Shown here: positions 7,064-15,448 of the stretch, in pieces | Position numbering within the stretch: position 1 is the first letter of the stretch | Layout of the letters: each line of letters begins with the position of its first letter | Assembly (NCBI GenBank): GCA_947642745.1 | Contig: CANRTU010000002.1 | Coordinates: forward strand, 62,001-126,000 | DNA length: 64,000 nt | Origin: an uncultured Eubacterium sp. | Lineage (GTDB): Bacteria > Bacillota > Clostridia > Lachnospirales > Lachnospiraceae | Direction of reading: 5' to 3' | The notes under the pieces: generated by a model | Database searches by the model: none | What the model saw: only the letters and a program-made list of their open reading frames with translations | What the model was told of the DNA's origin: nothing | Position numbers and translations under genes: made by a program

Positions 7064-8203
7064 TCATTCCGGCAGATACATTTCCCACAATGCTTTGACG
7101 GCTGCTTCCACTTCCTGTTCCGTATTGAAATGTGAAAAACTAAACCGGACGGCACCCTGCTCCCTGGTGCCCAGCGCCCGGTGCATCAGCGGGGCACAGT
7201 GGCCTCCCGGACGTGTGGCAATACCATAAGACAGATACAGTTCATCACTTACACTGGCAGAATCGTATGTTCCAAGGTTCAGCGATACAACCGGACACCT
7301 GTCCGTTGTATCAAAATCCCCGTAGATCCGGATATCCGGAATTTCCCGCACACCATGGTAAAACTGCCACATCAGCTCCATCGCCTGTTTTCGGATTATA
7401 TCCATACCAGTTTCCCGCAGATAATCCAGCGCCGCATGAAGCCCGGCCAGTCCGTGTCCATTAAGCGTGCCTGCTTCCAGCGCCTCCGGCATTCTGTCCG
7501 GATGCGTCCTGCTGTAAGTTAAAATCCCGCTGCCGCCGGTTTTCAGCGGACGGACACACGCCCGTTCCCCCACATAAATACCTCCGGTCCCCTGCGGGCC
7601 GTGCAGCGCCTTATGACCAGTAAAACAGAGAATATCAATGTTCATATCTTCCACGTCAATGGGAAACATACCGGCTGTCTGGGCCGCATCCACACAAAAC
7701 AGCAGCTGGCGGCGGCGGGCGGTCTCTCCGATACGCCGGATGTCCATCAGATTTCCTGTGAGGTTTGATCCGTGGGTACAGATAATGGCTCTGGTGGCAG
7801 GACGTATTGCCTGCGCAAACTGCTCCGGCCTGACGTATCCTTTAGAATCACAGGAAAGAATGGTCAGTTCCACCCCCTCCGCTTCCATTTCATACAACGG
7901 GCGGAGCACAGAATTGTGCTCCGCACTGGTTGTAATGACATGACATCCTTTGCGCAGTATTCCTTTTATGGCAATATTAAGGCTTTCCGTCCCATTTGCT
8001 GTAAAAGCAATCCTGGAAGGATCTTTCACATGAAACAGCCCTGCCAGCTTCTTTCTTGTTTCATAAATAAGGCGGGAAGCGTCCAGCGTGGCTTTATGTG
8101 CCCCCCGGCCCGCATTTCCCAAGGAAGTCATTGCCTGCGTAACCGCCCGGATCACACAGTCCGGTTTCATCATGGTCGTGGCGGCATTATCAAAATAAAT
8201 CAT
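7064..8203 (-). CDS. Cysteine desulfurase family aminotransferase
   Basis: Class V PLP enzyme of 379 residues, expected to release sulfur or selenium from cysteine or selenocysteine as an enzyme-bound persulfide or selenide. YFDNAATT near the N-terminus, the PLP lysine in FTGHKALHGPQG, and a cysteine in the mobile catalytic loop (PGGHCAPLMHRAL) are all present. The start is set at MIYFDNAATT because GGAAGGAG precedes it. Its position between DUF3343 and yedF fits the family that accompanies SelD, and not the housekeeping IscS, which would sit with iscU or tRNA thiolation genes. Confidence 0.9.
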   Translation of the reverse strand: MIYFDNAATTMMKPDCVIRAVTQAMTSLGNAGRGAHKATLDASRLIYETRKKLAGLFHVKDPSRIAFTANGTESLNIAIKGILRKGCHVITTSAEHNSVLRPLYEMEAEGVELTILSCDSKGYVRPEQFAQAIRPATRAIICTHGSNLTGNLMDIRRIGETARRRQLLFCVDAAQTAGMFPIDVEDMNIDILCFTGHKALHGPQGTGGIYVGERACVRPLKTGGSGILTYSRTHPDRMPEALEAGTLNGHGLAGLHAALDYLRETGMDIIRKQAMELMWQFYHGVREIPDIRIYGDFDTTDRCPVVSLNLGTYDSASVSDELYLSYGIATRPGGHCAPLMHRALGTREQGAVRFSFSHFNTEQEVEAAVKALWEMYLPE

Positions 8204-8244
8204 CTGCTTCTCCTTCCTCTGGAGGAAACGGTGGCAGACAGGGT

Positions 8245-8481
8245 TCAGAGCAGACATTCATATACGGCCTCTTCTTTAATACCTGACTGCCCGGTCAGTA
8301 CGGCCAGCGGTTCTCTCCATTCCAGAGGTGCGCACCAGGCCAGTCCGCAGCCGGCGGATATGGTGGAGGGAACCGGTATCAGACGGCCGGGCATCTGCCG
8401 GCGCATACAAAGCTGCTCCATCTCCATTGCGTCCGCCGTCGTATGAAAGGTTATGACTAATTTCAGTTCTCTTTTTCTCAT
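8245..8481 (-). CDS. DUF3343 putative Se/S carrier protein
   Basis: A 78-residue protein. The family is a small soluble fold found beside cysteine desulfurases, SelD and YedF and proposed to carry selenium or sulfur. Visible here are the N-terminal strand KLVITFHTTADAMEMEQ, the PGRLIPVPSTISAGCGLAWC segment with two cysteines four residues apart that could hold a chalcogen, and a C-terminal helix. It starts six bases after the selD stop and its end overlaps the region upstream of the desulfurase start, so these genes are translated as a unit. Confidence 0.85.
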   Translation of the reverse strand: MRKRELKLVITFHTTADAMEMEQLCMRRQMPGRLIPVPSTISAGCGLAWCAPLEWREPLAVLTGQSGIKEEAVYECLL

Positions 8482-8487
8482 AATTAT

Positions 8488-9513
8488 TTATATCACATAT
8501 ATTTCCGTTTCCTGTTTATCCAGAATCTTTCCCACAGCCGCCGCAGGCAGTCCCTCCGCCTGAAGCTCCGCCAGAAAATCCCCTGCCTGGTCTGGCGCCG
8601 CCGCAAACAACAGCCCCCCGGAAGTCTGGGGATCATACAGTATTTCTTCCATTTCGAAAGAAATACTGCAGGTCTGAACGTAATCCTGCAGGAAATTTCT
8701 GTTTTTCTGACCTGCCGCCGTCAGATAAAATTCACTGGCATAACCGGCCGCCTCTTCCATAACCGGTATCTGCTCCGCATATATTTCGCAGGAACATCGT
8801 CCGCCCATCATTTCATGCAGATGTCCGAGAAATCCGAATCCGGTCACATCCGTACAGCCGTGGATCTGGTACTTTCTGCTTATACAGGATGCCTGCCTGT
8901 TCAGCGTGGTCATGGATGTGACCGCTTTGCGCACTGCCTCTGGTGAAGCTTCATGAATCCGGCTGGCCGTACAGATAATACCCACACCCAGTTTTTTTGT
9001 CAGTATGAGTATATCCCCGGGCTTTCCCTGGTCGTTGGGATATATATGATCCGGGTGAACCACGCCGGTTACAGAAAGCCCGTACTTTACACTGTCATCC
9101 GCAATGGAATGCCCTCCGGCCAGTATTCCTCCGGCCTCCATGACTTTTTCACTGCCGCCCCGCATAATTTCTCCCAGAATATTCAGATCCATGTCTTCCG
9201 GAAAACATACGATATTCAAGGCTGTTTTAACTTCTCCGCCCATGGCGTATACATCACTAAGCGCATTTGCCGCCGCAATTTTTCCAAACAGAAAGGGGTC
9301 TTCCACCATTGGCGGAAAAAAATCCAGTGTCTGCACAATGGCTGTATCTTCCGAAATCCGGTACACCGCAGCGTCATCCTTACTGTCATAACCGATTAAT
9401 AAATTTTTATCAGGAGCGCCTTTCGGCAGCTTTTGCAGCACATGTCCCAGAACACCGGCGCCCAGCTTTGCCGTACAGCCGCCCCCTTTACAAAACACAA
9501 TATTTCCGCCCAT
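8488..9513 (-). CDS. selD: Selenide, water dikinase
   Basis: Makes selenophosphate from selenide and ATP. The 341-residue protein keeps the N-terminal active site as [11 protein letters not shown], with Cys13 and Lys16 in place of E. coli Cys17 and Lys20. The AIRS-type ATP-binding core follows, including [19 protein letters not shown] and the [12 protein letters not shown] motif. The catalytic residue is an ordinary cysteine codon, not selenocysteine. The start at 9513 is favoured by AGGTG seven bases upstream; a GTG three codons earlier is possible. No selA, selB or tRNA-Sec is visible in the window. The context points to use of selenophosphate for the molybdenum hydroxylase cofactor. Confidence 0.95.
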   Translation of the reverse strand: MGGNIVFCKGGGCTAKLGAGVLGHVLQKLPKGAPDKNLLIGYDSKDDAAVYRISEDTAIVQTLDFFPPMVEDPFLFGKIAAANALSDVYAMGGEVKTALNIVCFPEDMDLNILGEIMRGGSEKVMEAGGILAGGHSIADDSVKYGLSVTGVVHPDHIYPNDQGKPGDILILTKKLGVGIICTASRIHEASPEAVRKAVTSMTTLNRQASCISRKYQIHGCTDVTGFGFLGHLHEMMGGRCSCEIYAEQIPVMEEAAGYASEFYLTAAGQKNRNFLQDYVQTCSISFEMEEILYDPQTSGGLLFAAAPDQAGDFLAELQAEGLPAAAVGKILDKQETEIYVI

Positions 9514-9652
9514 ATGTTTCACCTGTATTTAATTCTGAATAAAATTTTTTAAATTCAACCGGCGTGTATCTTTGCACGTCTCTGCTTTTCAGTCTGGTTC
9601 CGGTCTGATTCTGTGTTTAACTTTACGTATCTTCCTCTTCCGGCTTCCGCGA

Positions 9653-10675
9653 TCACTCCCCTATGATCTCCAGTAACACGTCGATTACCCCGCCGCACAC
9701 CATGCCCTCGTCACCGGCCTCTTTTCCCGTAAGGTCAATCCGGCAGATCTGTGGGTGTCTGGTATGTTCCGCAAGCATGGCCGCCGCTTTCTGACGGATC
9801 CGCTCTTCCGCCAGACCGCCGCCTGCAGTTCCGGCGCAGGCGCCGTCCGGCAGTACCAGCATCTTTGTGCCGCATCCCCTGGGCGCTGATCCTTTACGTG
9901 CGATAATCGTGGCAAGTACCTTCCTTCCCGGTGACTGAATGGCTTTTAAAAGCCGGGAAGGATATCCGCCGTCTTTGTGACGGTTTTTTACCTGAATGAT
10001 TTCCGCCACAATGGCCACAGCGATTTCTTCCGGAGTTTCCGCGCCGATGGAAAGCCCGACCGGCGCATGAATCCGGCTGATTATCTGCGGCGGCGCCCCG
10101 TTTTTTAAAACTTCCTCTTTTACGAGCGCTGTCCGCTTCCGGCTCCCGATCATACCTATATAGGCATGGGGTTTTTTTGAGATCTGTTCCAGACACACTT
10201 TATCGTACTGATGCCCCCTTGTGACAATCAAAAAAAACGTATCCCGGTCTCCGTCAATCTGTTCCAGTCCCTTTTCAAAAGGCATACAGATAACCCTGGA
10301 AGCCCCGGCCTTTCCGGCACGGGCGGCAAATTCCGGACGGTCTTCCAGCACCGTGACCTCACATCCTGTCATAAGCCCCAGCTGAATCAGCGGAACAGAC
10401 ACGTGTCCGCCGCCACAGATAACTATTTTTTTCTCCTGACCCAGTATTTCGGCATACAGCATCGTTCCATCTTCTGTTGTGATCTGCCCGCTGTCTGCCA
10501 GCTGATCTGCCGTAGTTTCAAAAATGGTAAACACAGGATCTTCCGCCGACTGCCATAACAGACGCCCATCACAATAAAGCGCCTTTTCACTAGACAGATT
10601 TCCTGAAAGCACCGTTACAGCCACATTATGGCAATTTGCATTTAATTGTTCTATTTTCTGATAAAATTCAATCAT
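9653..10675 (-). CDS. XdhC/CoxI-family maturation factor with swapped domain order
   Basis: A 340-residue protein related to XdhC, which binds molybdenum cofactor and inserts the sulfido form into xanthine dehydrogenase. The Rossmann-type XdhC C-terminal domain comes first here (IVICGGGHVSVPLIQLG near residue 85, then VTRGHQYD and IGMIGSRKR). The XdhC/CoxI domain comes last (ATIIARKGSAPRGCGTKML, GTAGGGLAEERI). The common XdhC order is the reverse. The start at 10675 (MIEFYQKIEQ) has a weak AAGAGA site; the upstream extension lacks one. In this operon it likely handles the molybdenum centre together with the selenium genes. Confidence 0.85.
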   Translation of the reverse strand: MIEFYQKIEQLNANCHNVAVTVLSGNLSSEKALYCDGRLLWQSAEDPVFTIFETTADQLADSGQITTEDGTMLYAEILGQEKKIVICGGGHVSVPLIQLGLMTGCEVTVLEDRPEFAARAGKAGASRVICMPFEKGLEQIDGDRDTFFLIVTRGHQYDKVCLEQISKKPHAYIGMIGSRKRTALVKEEVLKNGAPPQIISRIHAPVGLSIGAETPEEIAVAIVAEIIQVKNRHKDGGYPSRLLKAIQSPGRKVLATIIARKGSAPRGCGTKMLVLPDGACAGTAGGGLAEERIRQKAAAMLAEHTRHPQICRIDLTGKEAGDEGMVCGGVIDVLLEIIGE

Positions 10676-10753
10676 TATTTCTCTTATTACCCCGTTATTT
10701 CTGACACATCCTGCTCCGCAATGCGCAGTGTTACTCTGGAATCTGCCCATCTT

Positions 10754-11353
10754 TTATGTTATGGTCACGGAAAGACGGTTCACATCTTCCGCCCTGTCCA
10801 TATCCCACAGTTCCCAGTCACCAGATACTGGAAAATACACCGCATTCTCCCGATATTTATTTAATATCCGCCGTCCGCCCTGGTCGCCCTCCAGTTCCAT
10901 CAGTTCCCTGAAGTAACTGGAGGAAAACCATCCCGGGTTTCCAAATCTGTCTTTTGTACACACACAGCCCAGCGGCGCCTGCTGCCGCTCCATGGCTGTT
11001 AAAAACGCTTCTGCGCTCTCTTCTGTAAAAAAAGGCTGGTCCGCCACAAAAAACGCATATGCCAGAGGGTTTCCGGCTGCCCTGAGTCCGGCCCGTATTG
11101 TATAAGACATCCCTTTATGGCTGTCCGCAGAATATATCGTCCGCAAACAACCGCCATCTGCTTTGTGCCTGTCATAAATTTCCGGAAATCTGGTTACCAG
11201 AATCAGTTCCCAGTCCGGATGGCGGGCACAGACCGCTTTGAGCCGGTCCAGCAGATGACGGTACAATGGCTTTCCGTGATACTCATACAGCAGTTTATTA
11301 GAGCCGAAACGGCTGCTGTTTCCGGCAGCCGCATAAATCAGACTGACCTTCAC
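10754..11353 (-). CDS. MocA-like molybdenum cofactor nucleotidyltransferase
   Basis: A 199-residue NTP transferase of the MobA/MocA type, expected to add CMP to molybdopterin and make the dinucleotide cofactor used by xanthine-dehydrogenase-family enzymes. The nucleotide-binding start (LIYAAAGNSSRFGSNKLL) matches the family LAAGxSxRxGxxK pattern. VADQPF supplies the metal-binding acidic residue, and FGNPGWF matches the usual GxP segment. The start codon overlaps the stop of the Mo-subunit gene by four bases. CTP rather than GTP specificity is inferred from the operon partners. Confidence 0.88.
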   Translation of the reverse strand: MKVSLIYAAAGNSSRFGSNKLLYEYHGKPLYRHLLDRLKAVCARHPDWELILVTRFPEIYDRHKADGGCLRTIYSADSHKGMSYTIRAGLRAAGNPLAYAFFVADQPFFTEESAEAFLTAMERQQAPLGCVCTKDRFGNPGWFSSSYFRELMELEGDQGGRRILNKYRENAVYFPVSGDWELWDMDRAEDVNRLSVTIT

Positions 11354-13626
11354 GTTTCCAGAAGTCCCAGGGCAATGGCTTCACTGGTCACCGGCAGTTC
11401 CCGGAACCATATTCCGGTAGCGTTGGCTATGGCATGGACAATTGCCGGAGCCGGTGTATTAATGACAATCTCTCCAATGGATTTTGCCCCGAAAGGTCCC
11501 CCCGGCTCATAACTGCTCTCAAATTCCACCCGCAGCCTGCCTGTATCCAGCCTGGTTGGTATCCGGTACTGCATAAAGGAATTATTCAGAAATTCTCCTT
11601 TGTCACTGTACTGTACATTTTCATATAAGGTCATTCCGATTCCCTGGGCCAGCCCGCCTTCAGTCTGCACCCTTGCCAGATTTGGATTAATCACCGTGCC
11701 GCAGTCTACCACCGCCACAAAATCCAGGATTTCCACATGTCCGGTTTCTTTATCCAGTTCTATTTCTACTGCGCCTGCCATATATGGAGGCGGCGATACC
11801 GGAGAACTGTAGCTTTCTGTTACCTGCAGTGCGTTGTCGCTGCCGCTCATGGAACTGATACCGATCTGTTCCAGTGTGACTGTCTGTTGTGTTTTTGTAT
11901 TTCTGGCCATCTGACCGTCAAACTCCAGCTCTTCCAGCCTGCAGTCCAGCAGTTTTGCGGCCTGTTTTTTAATTCTGTGCCGCAGCCGTTCCGCTGCGTT
12001 GCGGACTGCGGTGCCTGTAATGAAAGTCGTACTGGAAGCATAGGAACCGGAATCATAAGGCGACGTATCCGTATCCGCACCTGAAACCGCTATATCCTCC
12101 AGCGGACAATCCAGACTTTCCGCCGCCATCTGGGTCAGAATCGTATCACATCCGGTCCCCATATCAGCAGCCGCAATGGAAAGTACATATGTTCCATCTT
12201 CATTTAATTTTATAGTGGCAGAACCTACGTCTACATTTGATATACAGGACCCCTGCATACCCAGGGCGATTCCCACACTGCGCACCCTGCCGTTTCCCAG
12301 ATCACGGCAGGGATACTTGTCTTTCCATCCGATCATATCCGCCGCACGTATGAGGCACCGGTCCAGCGCACAGCTGGTAACCGTTTCGCCAAAATAAGCC
12401 GGCATGTTCTGGCCTTCCCGAAGCATATTTTGCAACCGCAGCTGTACCGGGTCTGTACGCAGCTTATGGGCAAGTTCATTGACAGCCGTTTCCACCGCAA
12501 AGATTCCCTGGGTAGCCCCATATCCCCGGTATGCGCCGGAAGACATTTTGTTTGTATATACCACATCATAAGAAAACCGGTGCGCCTGTAAAGACCCATA
12601 AAGTGGAATGGATTTGTGTCCGGATAACCCGACAGTTGTAGGACCGTGTTCTCCATATGCGCCGGTATTGGATAGTGTATGCACATCCATGGCAAGGATA
12701 TTTCCTTCGTCATCCGCTCCCAGCTTTACCGTCACTTCCATCTCATGCCGTGGTGAGGATGCTGTCTGGCTTTCCCTGCGGGTAAATACAATTTTGGACG
12801 GTTTTCCTGTTTTCCAGGTAACAAATGCCGGATATATTTCCGATACTGCCGTCTGCTTTGCGCCAAATCCGCCACCGATACGTGGTTTAAACACCCGGAT
12901 TCTGGACTTTGGTATTCCCAGCGCATTGGAGAGAATACGCCGCACATGATATACAATCTGTGTAGAACTCATAACATTCAGCCGCCCGTAAGCATCCATA
13001 TAACAAACGGTACGAAACGTCTCCATCATTGCCTGCTGGACTGCTTTCACATGATAGGTTTCTTCCACGATAACCGTACTGGCCGCCAGCTGCGCTTCCA
13101 CATCCCCGTCCATGCTTTCGCCAGTGGCACAAAGATTCCGCTTCACATCCGCTCCTACCTGACAGAGCGCTTTCCAGTTATCTTCCGGATGAACGATTAC
13201 CGGATTGTCCTTTGCTTCATGAAAATCCAGTACAGCCGGAAGCACTTCATATTCTGTTTTGATCAGTTTCAGTGCCCGGTCCACGCAGTCCTCGTTTTCT
13301 CCAGCCACAATCGCCACCGGGTCTCCTACAAAACGGACATGACGGTCCAGAATGAGCCTGTCATAAGGACTTGGTTCCGGATAAGTCTGTCCTGCCAGGG
13401 TAAACCGGTGCTGGGGCACATCTTCCCAGGTATACACCGCCTCGATACCGGATACCTGTTTTGCCGCACTGGTCTTTACCGTACGGATAAAGGCATTGGC
13501 ACAGGGACTACGCAGCAGTTTCACAATAAGACAGTCTTTTCCCGCCAGATCTTCCGTAAATACCGGCTGTCCGGTAACCAGAGCCCCGGAATCTATTTTT
13601 CTGATTGGCTTCCCTACTGACCGCAT
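11350..13626 (-). CDS. Molybdenum hydroxylase, molybdopterin-binding subunit (xanthine dehydrogenase family)
   Basis: Large 758-residue catalytic subunit. The N-terminal aldehyde oxidase/xanthine dehydrogenase hammerhead domain covers roughly residues 1-120. The cofactor domains follow with GGGFGAKQTAV, GAYRGYGATQG and, near the C-terminus, GGPFGAKSIGEIVI, which carries the catalytic glutamate. The enzyme hydroxylates an N-heterocycle or aldehyde using water. The substrate (xanthine, hypoxanthine, nicotinate or another purine) cannot be told from sequence. GGAGGTG precedes the start, and 13 bp overlap the iron-sulfur gene. Se-maturation neighbours suggest a labile Se ligand on Mo, as in purine hydroxylases of clostridia. 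Confidence 0.92.
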   Translation of the reverse strand: MRSVGKPIRKIDSGALVTGQPVFTEDLAGKDCLIVKLLRSPCANAFIRTVKTSAAKQVSGIEAVYTWEDVPQHRFTLAGQTYPEPSPYDRLILDRHVRFVGDPVAIVAGENEDCVDRALKLIKTEYEVLPAVLDFHEAKDNPVIVHPEDNWKALCQVGADVKRNLCATGESMDGDVEAQLAASTVIVEETYHVKAVQQAMMETFRTVCYMDAYGRLNVMSSTQIVYHVRRILSNALGIPKSRIRVFKPRIGGGFGAKQTAVSEIYPAFVTWKTGKPSKIVFTRRESQTASSPRHEMEVTVKLGADDEGNILAMDVHTLSNTGAYGEHGPTTVGLSGHKSIPLYGSLQAHRFSYDVVYTNKMSSGAYRGYGATQGIFAVETAVNELAHKLRTDPVQLRLQNMLREGQNMPAYFGETVTSCALDRCLIRAADMIGWKDKYPCRDLGNGRVRSVGIALGMQGSCISNVDVGSATIKLNEDGTYVLSIAAADMGTGCDTILTQMAAESLDCPLEDIAVSGADTDTSPYDSGSYASSTTFITGTAVRNAAERLRHRIKKQAAKLLDCRLEELEFDGQMARNTKTQQTVTLEQIGISSMSGSDNALQVTESYSSPVSPPPYMAGAVEIELDKETGHVEILDFVAVVDCGTVINPNLARVQTEGGLAQGIGMTLYENVQYSDKGEFLNNSFMQYRIPTRLDTGRLRVEFESSYEPGGPFGAKSIGEIVINTPAPAIVHAIANATGIWFRELPVTSEAIALGLLET

Positions 13627-14090
13627 AAGGCACCTCCTTCCTTTTTGTATTCCAGAAATGCACGTATTGCCCGCAGCTGCCCCTCATAACCGCTGCAGCG
13701 GCACAGATTTCCTGCCAGGTATTCTTTAATTTCATCATCCGAGGGCTTTGGATTTTCCCGCAATAGTGCAATTGTATTCATGATCATTCCAGGATTGCAA
13801 AAACCACACTGGTCTGCTCCCTGGTCCGCCAGAAATGCTCCGAATTCTTCCGCCTCTTTTTGCAGCCCTTCCAGCGTATCCACCCTGTGTCCGTCCGCCC
13901 TGGCTGCCAGAACCCCGCAGGACAATACTGGTCTCTCATCCAGAAAGACGGTGCACAGCCCGCATACCGATGAGTCGCATCCACGTTTGACACTATAACA
14001 TTTATGGTTTCTTACAAAATCTATGAGCAGCAAATCCGGTGCTATGTCTTCTATTATTTTTTTTCCATTTAATATAAGGCTAATCTGCAT
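13614..14090 (-). CDS. Molybdenum hydroxylase, [2Fe-2S] subunit
   Basis: A 158-residue electron-transfer subunit with two [2Fe-2S] domains. The plant-ferredoxin-like N-terminal half has CDSSVCGLC plus a distal cysteine in VLSCGV. The helical C-terminal half has CGFCNPGM and LCRCSGY. All eight cluster cysteines are present. It passes electrons from the Mo subunit to the FAD subunit. Its start overlaps the FAD-subunit stop by 11 bp and its stop overlaps the Mo-subunit start by 13 bp, which implies translational coupling and a fixed subunit ratio. Confidence 0.95.
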   Translation of the reverse strand: MQISLILNGKKIIEDIAPDLLLIDFVRNHKCYSVKRGCDSSVCGLCTVFLDERPVLSCGVLAARADGHRVDTLEGLQKEAEEFGAFLADQGADQCGFCNPGMIMNTIALLRENPKPSDDEIKEYLAGNLCRCSGYEGQLRAIRAFLEYKKEGGALCGQ

Positions 14091-14904
14091 CCTGCCTTTC
14101 CTCCTCTTTTTGGAGCTTAGAAAGCCCTCTTTGTATCAGTACGCCTGCCAGATGACTGCGGTATCTGGCACCCGCACGCATATTGCTGCCCACCGGAATC
14201 TGCTCCGCCAGCGTCCGGGCCAGCGTCTGTATATCAGTATACTGGCAGCGTGAGGCGTCCAGCATCTCTTTCCACTTCTGCGGAATTTCCACACAGAGCG
14301 CTTTTGCCGGCCTTGCTCCCACTACGACTCTTGCGCCACGGCTGTCGCTGGATACGGCCACTGCCAGTACTGGAAAATCTGTTTTTGCGTTGCGATGGGA
14401 CAGATACACCTGTCTGCCCGGCATTTTCTTTACGATAATCCTTACAAGAATATCCCGGTCCCTTTTTAATTCCGCAAACTCCCGCAGCGGCATAACTCCG
14501 CCCCGGTACAGCTCCACATAACTGTCCAGCGCCAGAAATGCGGTAAGCACATCAGAAAATCCAAATCTGCCAAAAATACTCCCTCCAATGGTAGCCAGAT
14601 TCCGGAACTGTACACCTGCGATGTGCCGCACACATTCCTTTATCATACCATGGCTGAATTTTCCCAATGGCACATGTAACTCCAGCTGCCGCAGCGTTAC
14701 CATACAGCCAATTTTAAATTCTTCCCCGTTTTCTTCAATTTTGTCAAGCCCCAGCCCGGACAGATCAATGGCTGTCTGAATCTGTACATTGGACATCTTC
14801 ATCCATAGCATCCCGCCGATCAGACGGTTTCCCCGCTTCTGATTCAGTTCATATGCCTGCTCCAGGCTCTCTGCTTTTACGTATTCTTTTATCTTTAACA
14901 TTTT
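14080..14904 (-). CDS. Molybdenum hydroxylase, FAD-binding subunit
   Basis: A 274-residue flavoprotein subunit of the CoxM/XdhB type and the first gene of the operon. The FAD-binding part shows RLIGGMLWMKM near residue 30 and the LATIGGSIFGRFGFSD loop near residue 105. The C-terminal CO-dehydrogenase flavoprotein domain follows. The start at MLKIKEYV is chosen over the longer frame because the upstream extension is non-homologous and lacks a ribosome site; the GGGGT before 14904 is weak. It takes electrons from the [2Fe-2S] subunit and passes them to NAD or another acceptor. Confidence 0.9.
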   Translation of the reverse strand, partial: KMLKIKEYVKAESLEQAYELNQKRGNRLIGGMLWMKMSNVQIQTAIDLSGLGLDKIEENGEEFKIGCMVTLRQLELHVPLGKFSHGMIKECVRHIAGVQFRNLATIGGSIFGRFGFSDVLTAFLALDSYVELYRGGVMPLREFAELKRDRDILVRIIVKKMPGRQVYLSHRNAKTDFPVLAVAVSSDSRGARVVVGARPAKALCVEIPQKWKEMLDASRCQYTDIQTLARTLAEQIPVGSNMRAGARYRSHLAGVLIQRGLSKLQKEEERQDAD

Positions 14905-15325
14905 TATACCCCGTTTTCTGCTCTCCCCGTTCACAGTGGATCTGACGCATATACCGGTCCGGCGGACCGGACTGTTACGTTTCCATCCAGAGTAAAACCT
15001 GTCGTCCGTGAGGATCTGGACCATCTGTTACTGGTTTTACACTTATGCGGATGCCTGTTTTGCAGAATTGTACCTTTGGGCGATTCCGCTTCTGCTTATA
15101 ACTTCTTCCTGTCGTTGTTTTTCTGTCTGTTTGTCATTTATTCTGTTTGTGCCGTTCTATTCTGGCCTGTTTTATCACTGTTGTTTTCCAGAGTATCCTG
15201 TATATATTTTGCGTATTACGTTGTCTGCTTTTTATGTTAAATCCCTGTCTGCTTCTGTTGTTCCATGATCCTGTTTTTACAGGTTCCTGTTTTTAGTTTC
15301 TGGATTTCTTCCAGTTTTTTAATGC
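14905..15325 (-). other. Roughly 410-nt leader of the molybdenum hydroxylase operon
   Basis: No credible gene lies in this 420-bp stretch. Read as RNA for the operon it is A-rich, very poor in U, and full of ACAG and CAGG words, so it should be largely unstructured. The exception is a strong 7-bp hairpin at 14954-14970 (CCGGTCC, loop of three, GGACCGG), 50 nt before the start codon. Candidate roles are control by cofactor or substrate, or an RNA-protein binding leader. No known riboswitch class was recognised by eye. Confidence 0.45.
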
Positions 15326-15355
15326 ATTATATTGTTTTTTCTGTTCGTTTTACAA
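15326..15355 (-). promoter_or_regulatory. Putative promoter of the molybdenum hydroxylase operon
   Basis: On the minus strand TTGTAA (15355-15350), an 18-bp spacer and a consensus TATAAT (15331-15326). It is the best promoter in the gap between the PBP gene and the FAD-subunit gene. Confidence 0.55.
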
Positions 15356-15448
15356 TCCTGTAATTGTGTTTCTGTTCTTCTGTATCCTGAATTCATACAT
15401 CTGTACTTCCTGTTATATATGCTGTCTGTCACACTGCCAGAAAAGATT

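Noticed and set aside
9475..9513. Selenocysteine codon in selD
   Set aside because: The catalytic position is a normal cysteine codon; no in-frame TGA is present.
12946..13620. 224-residue plus-strand frame inside the Mo-subunit gene
   Set aside because: It is antisense to a well supported enzyme gene and has no recognisable domain.
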